Part shown: positions 63,301 to 64,000 of the stretch, piece by piece
Layout: each line of letters begins with the position of its first letter
Numbering within the stretch: the first letter of the stretch is position 1
Assembly: GCA_023454175.1 (NCBI GenBank)
Contig: JAEXRW010000037.1
Location: 19,258-83,257, forward strand
Source: Bacillota bacterium
GTDB lineage: Bacteria > Bacillota > Clostridia > Christensenellales > JAEXRW01
Direction: 5' to 3'
DNA length: 64,000 bases
Position numbers and translations under genes: made by a program
The notes under the pieces: generated by a model
What the model was told of the DNA's origin: nothing
What the model saw: only the letters and a program-made list of their open reading frames with translations
The model's database searches: none

Positions 63301-63812
63301 TGAATAAGACGCAGGACCATTATACGCTCGAACTAGGTGAGAATACGAAGTCTGTAAGGATCTATGGAGCAGCGGAGGCCGGGAAGCTTGCGAAGGTATA
63401 CTATTCCGGCAAGAAATACACGCTGAACAACGGGCAGTACAAGACCGCGACCATCAAAGTAAAAGCCCAGAATGGAAGTGTAAAGAAATATACCATCAAG
63501 ATCCACAGGGCAAATTCCACGAACGCGAACCTGAAAAGCCTGAAGACCAATTCCAGCGCATACAAGGTGCAGCCCGCGTTCAGCGCCGGGGTGACGACCT
63601 ACAGCGTTACGCTGCCGGCAAACAAAAGCTACGTGATCATTTACGCTTCCAAGGCTGAATCCCACGCGAAGATGACCATCAACGGGCAGAACAAAACATC
63701 GCTGAAAGTGAACGTGCCCGCTGGCAGCGGCCTGGCGGCGACGGTCCACGTCATCGTCACCGCGCAGGCGGGCGGCACGAAGGATTATGTAATCAACATT
63801 TACCGGCCGTGA
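60339..63812 (+). CDS. Secreted leucine-rich-repeat surface protein 2
   Basis: A 1157-residue exported paralogue of the previous protein. A signal peptide ends near AFA-like VFAAP (about residue 29). Two EF-hand-like loops are visible: Asp55, Asp57, Asp59, Glu66, and Asp470, Asn472, Asn474, Glu481, each followed by a block of leucine-rich repeats (about residues 70-350 and 485-770). The C-terminal part holds cadherin-like beta-sandwich domains, the last almost identical to protein 1. It appears to have arisen from the same ancestor with an extra internal LRR block. Confidence 0.85.
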   Translation: MKRNFTKALLGIILSLTLIATFLPTVFAAPGDPALTTAGNPTLYAALHGSPFNLDPDNDGTITQGEMAGLPSNLNLSNKHITDLTGMEYATDVTQLNLGNNEITDISKLNGLTNLHVLYLNNNQITDLTSLAGLTNLTHLYLDYNNGLADITSLTGLSKLLTLVLSHDTALLFPPSLSGMTALQTLELGYIPGLSGKANFEAAVTSLGSLASLSLTGSGVKDVSFLSPTAVPTLRTLGWGVTTLTPSEAGTVSGLSQITTLLMTNDHIGDASLPTIGGLTNLTYLNLWDNQLSSLAPISGLTNLRTLYMGYNYICDLSPLSGMHLDTLDCQQNYLDPTSGSADITDLAALNVPHLTASGQRQITVNYTSDPTIGTPSRPSDTVYYEQSYTAPGVTETGDMAFTGWDTNNDGNKDVQGGGDMSVTAPRPISGNTVEFTAVYDTAIEAVTNTGPSANAPLYNALKAARPGLDLNGNGTIMDFELQRLTGTLDLQDKGITNINGLQYCTQITELKLGNNYPYPNNNQISDISSLSGLTNLQRLFLSYNLITDTGMTHLATLTNLTHLYLDYNTGITDISGLTALTKLRMLILAHDTNLTFPASLSGMTALNFLDLSYIPGLSSKTNFQAAVSSLPHLFTLSITYSGVTDVSFLSTAPELQQLFWGGTFLSPDDVYTLKDLSHLKSLDLVNDHIGDAGLIKFASMPGLTQLTELGLWDNFLTDLSPIAGMTNLKRLRIGANYISDLSTLTGLHLNTLDCSYNDLDPTTGSADRAVMTALNPAHLDYSYQHQYNIYYQSNPAKGTPERTTDTVYYQQSFKTPRVTTFGYDFLGWDINSNGTADVQAATVTTFAPAAQWENGGYNYTAVYSASPQLPSVYLKAIELSVGARFSTTKPFSPTKTTCTIYLNEATPKLTITPVKAYDSAAVKIANQAVTSYTTPTIKNGKSLTVKVKVSIPGKSRTYTLTVKRAKSTDSYLSDLHTSTTEKITPMLNKTQDHYTLELGENTKSVRIYGAAEAGKLAKVYYSGKKYTLNNGQYKTATIKVKAQNGSVKKYTIKIHRANSTNANLKSLKTNSSAYKVQPAFSAGVTTYSVTLPANKSYVIIYASKAESHAKMTINGQNKTSLKVNVPAGSGLAATVHVIVTAQAGGTKDYVINIYRP
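63410..63812 (+). repeat. 3' block nearly identical to the end of LRR gene 1
   Basis: It corresponds to 59650-60052. Similarity continues past the stop codon into the terminator region, so the duplicated unit included the 3' flank. Confidence 0.85.
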
Positions 63813-63839
63813 CAGTCAGATTACATTGAACAACCAGCA

Positions 63840-63864
63840 GGGCCTCCGGAAACGGGGCCCTTCC
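63840..63864 (+). terminator. Terminator after LRR gene 2
   Basis: A GC-rich stem (GGGCC at 63840-63844 with GGCCC at 63856-63860, with inner pairing) followed by TTCC. The T-run is weak; it is a degenerate copy of the gene 1 terminator. Confidence 0.5.
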
Positions 63865-63867
63865 AAT

Positions 63868-63880
63868 AATTAATAATTGC
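63868..63880 (+). repeat. Short heptad repeat remnant
   Basis: An ATTAATA unit with ATTG end, the core of the dispersed heptad family, lies between the LRR terminator and the transposase gene. Confidence 0.45.
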
Positions 63881-63884
63881 ACAT

Positions 63885-64000
63885 TTACATTTCAAGTGCA
63901 ACACCCCTGCCAATATTTTTAAGAAATACTTCTGCAGGAGTCAGCCAGCCAAGTCGCTTTCGTGGGCGGTTATTGAGTAACCTTACCACATGATCTAAAT
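63885..64000 (-). CDS. IS30-family transposase, C-terminal part (cut by window edge)
   Basis: On the minus strand the last 38 codons read LDHVVRLLNNRPRKRLGW, then LTPAEVFLKNIGRGVALEM and TAA. The NNRPRKRLGW-TPAEVF pattern is the typical C-terminus of IS30-family DDE transposases. The start of the gene lies beyond the window, so completeness is unknown. It marks an insertion sequence next to the LRR genes. Confidence 0.85.
   Translation of the reverse strand, partial: LDHVVRLLNNRPRKRLGWLTPAEVFLKNIGRGVALEM

Overview
The window looks like a chromosomal segment of a spore-forming, moderately high-G+C member of the Bacillota, most likely class Clostridia. Evidence: spoIIID next to an mreB/mbl gene, a SAM-I riboswitch in front of metK, long-form HPF, secA followed by prfB with a programmed frameshift, LytR-CpsA-Psr proteins, lipoprotein signal peptides and Gram-positive style terminators. 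No tRNA, rRNA or CRISPR array was seen. Genus cannot be assigned from the sequence alone.

Region 1 (1-25.8 kb) is a sugar/polyol catabolism island. It holds an RbsABC-type ABC transporter with two near-duplicate binding lipoproteins, four sugar-phosphate isomerase/epimerase TIM barrels, two Gfo/Idh/MocA oxidoreductases, two zinc alcohol dehydrogenases, two FGGY kinases, a DeoC-type aldolase, a fucose/arabinose-isomerase-like protein, a KDPG-type aldolase, a phosphotriesterase-family hydrolase, a cupin phosphoglucose isomerase, a 2-hydroxyacid dehydrogenase, and DeoR and GntR regulators. The likely logic is import, oxidation/isomerisation, phosphorylation and aldol cleavage; the substrate is unknown.

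Region 2 (25.9-37.3 kb) is mixed housekeeping: a CNNM/CorC-type membrane protein, mtnA, a degenerate peptide-deformylase-like protein, a minus-strand four-gene operon in which three products carry zinc ribbons (one an SPFH protein), spoIIID, mbl, two tandem LCP proteins and a tautomerase. Region 3 (37.4-39.1 kb) is one AT-rich, apparently acquired gene with a C-terminal RNxxxHG (DUF4209/HEPN-like) motif, a possible defence effector.

Region 4 (39.1-56.8 kb) holds a diguanylate cyclase, a TtcA-like protein, riboswitch-metK, recD2, a lipoprotein, comF, a SurA-N-like protein, a large structured RNA with its own promoter (best guess the raiA motif), a small zinc-ribbon protein, a coupled pair of DUF proteins, hpf, secA, prfB and a small membrane protein. 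Region 5 (56.9-63.8 kb) has two large secreted leucine-rich-repeat paralogues with EF-hand-like loops, near-identical 3' ends and matching promoters. The window ends inside an IS30-type transposase gene.

Across the window, 7-bp tandem arrays followed by short GC hairpins sit directly at or over stop codons, and two MITE-like inverted-repeat elements are present.
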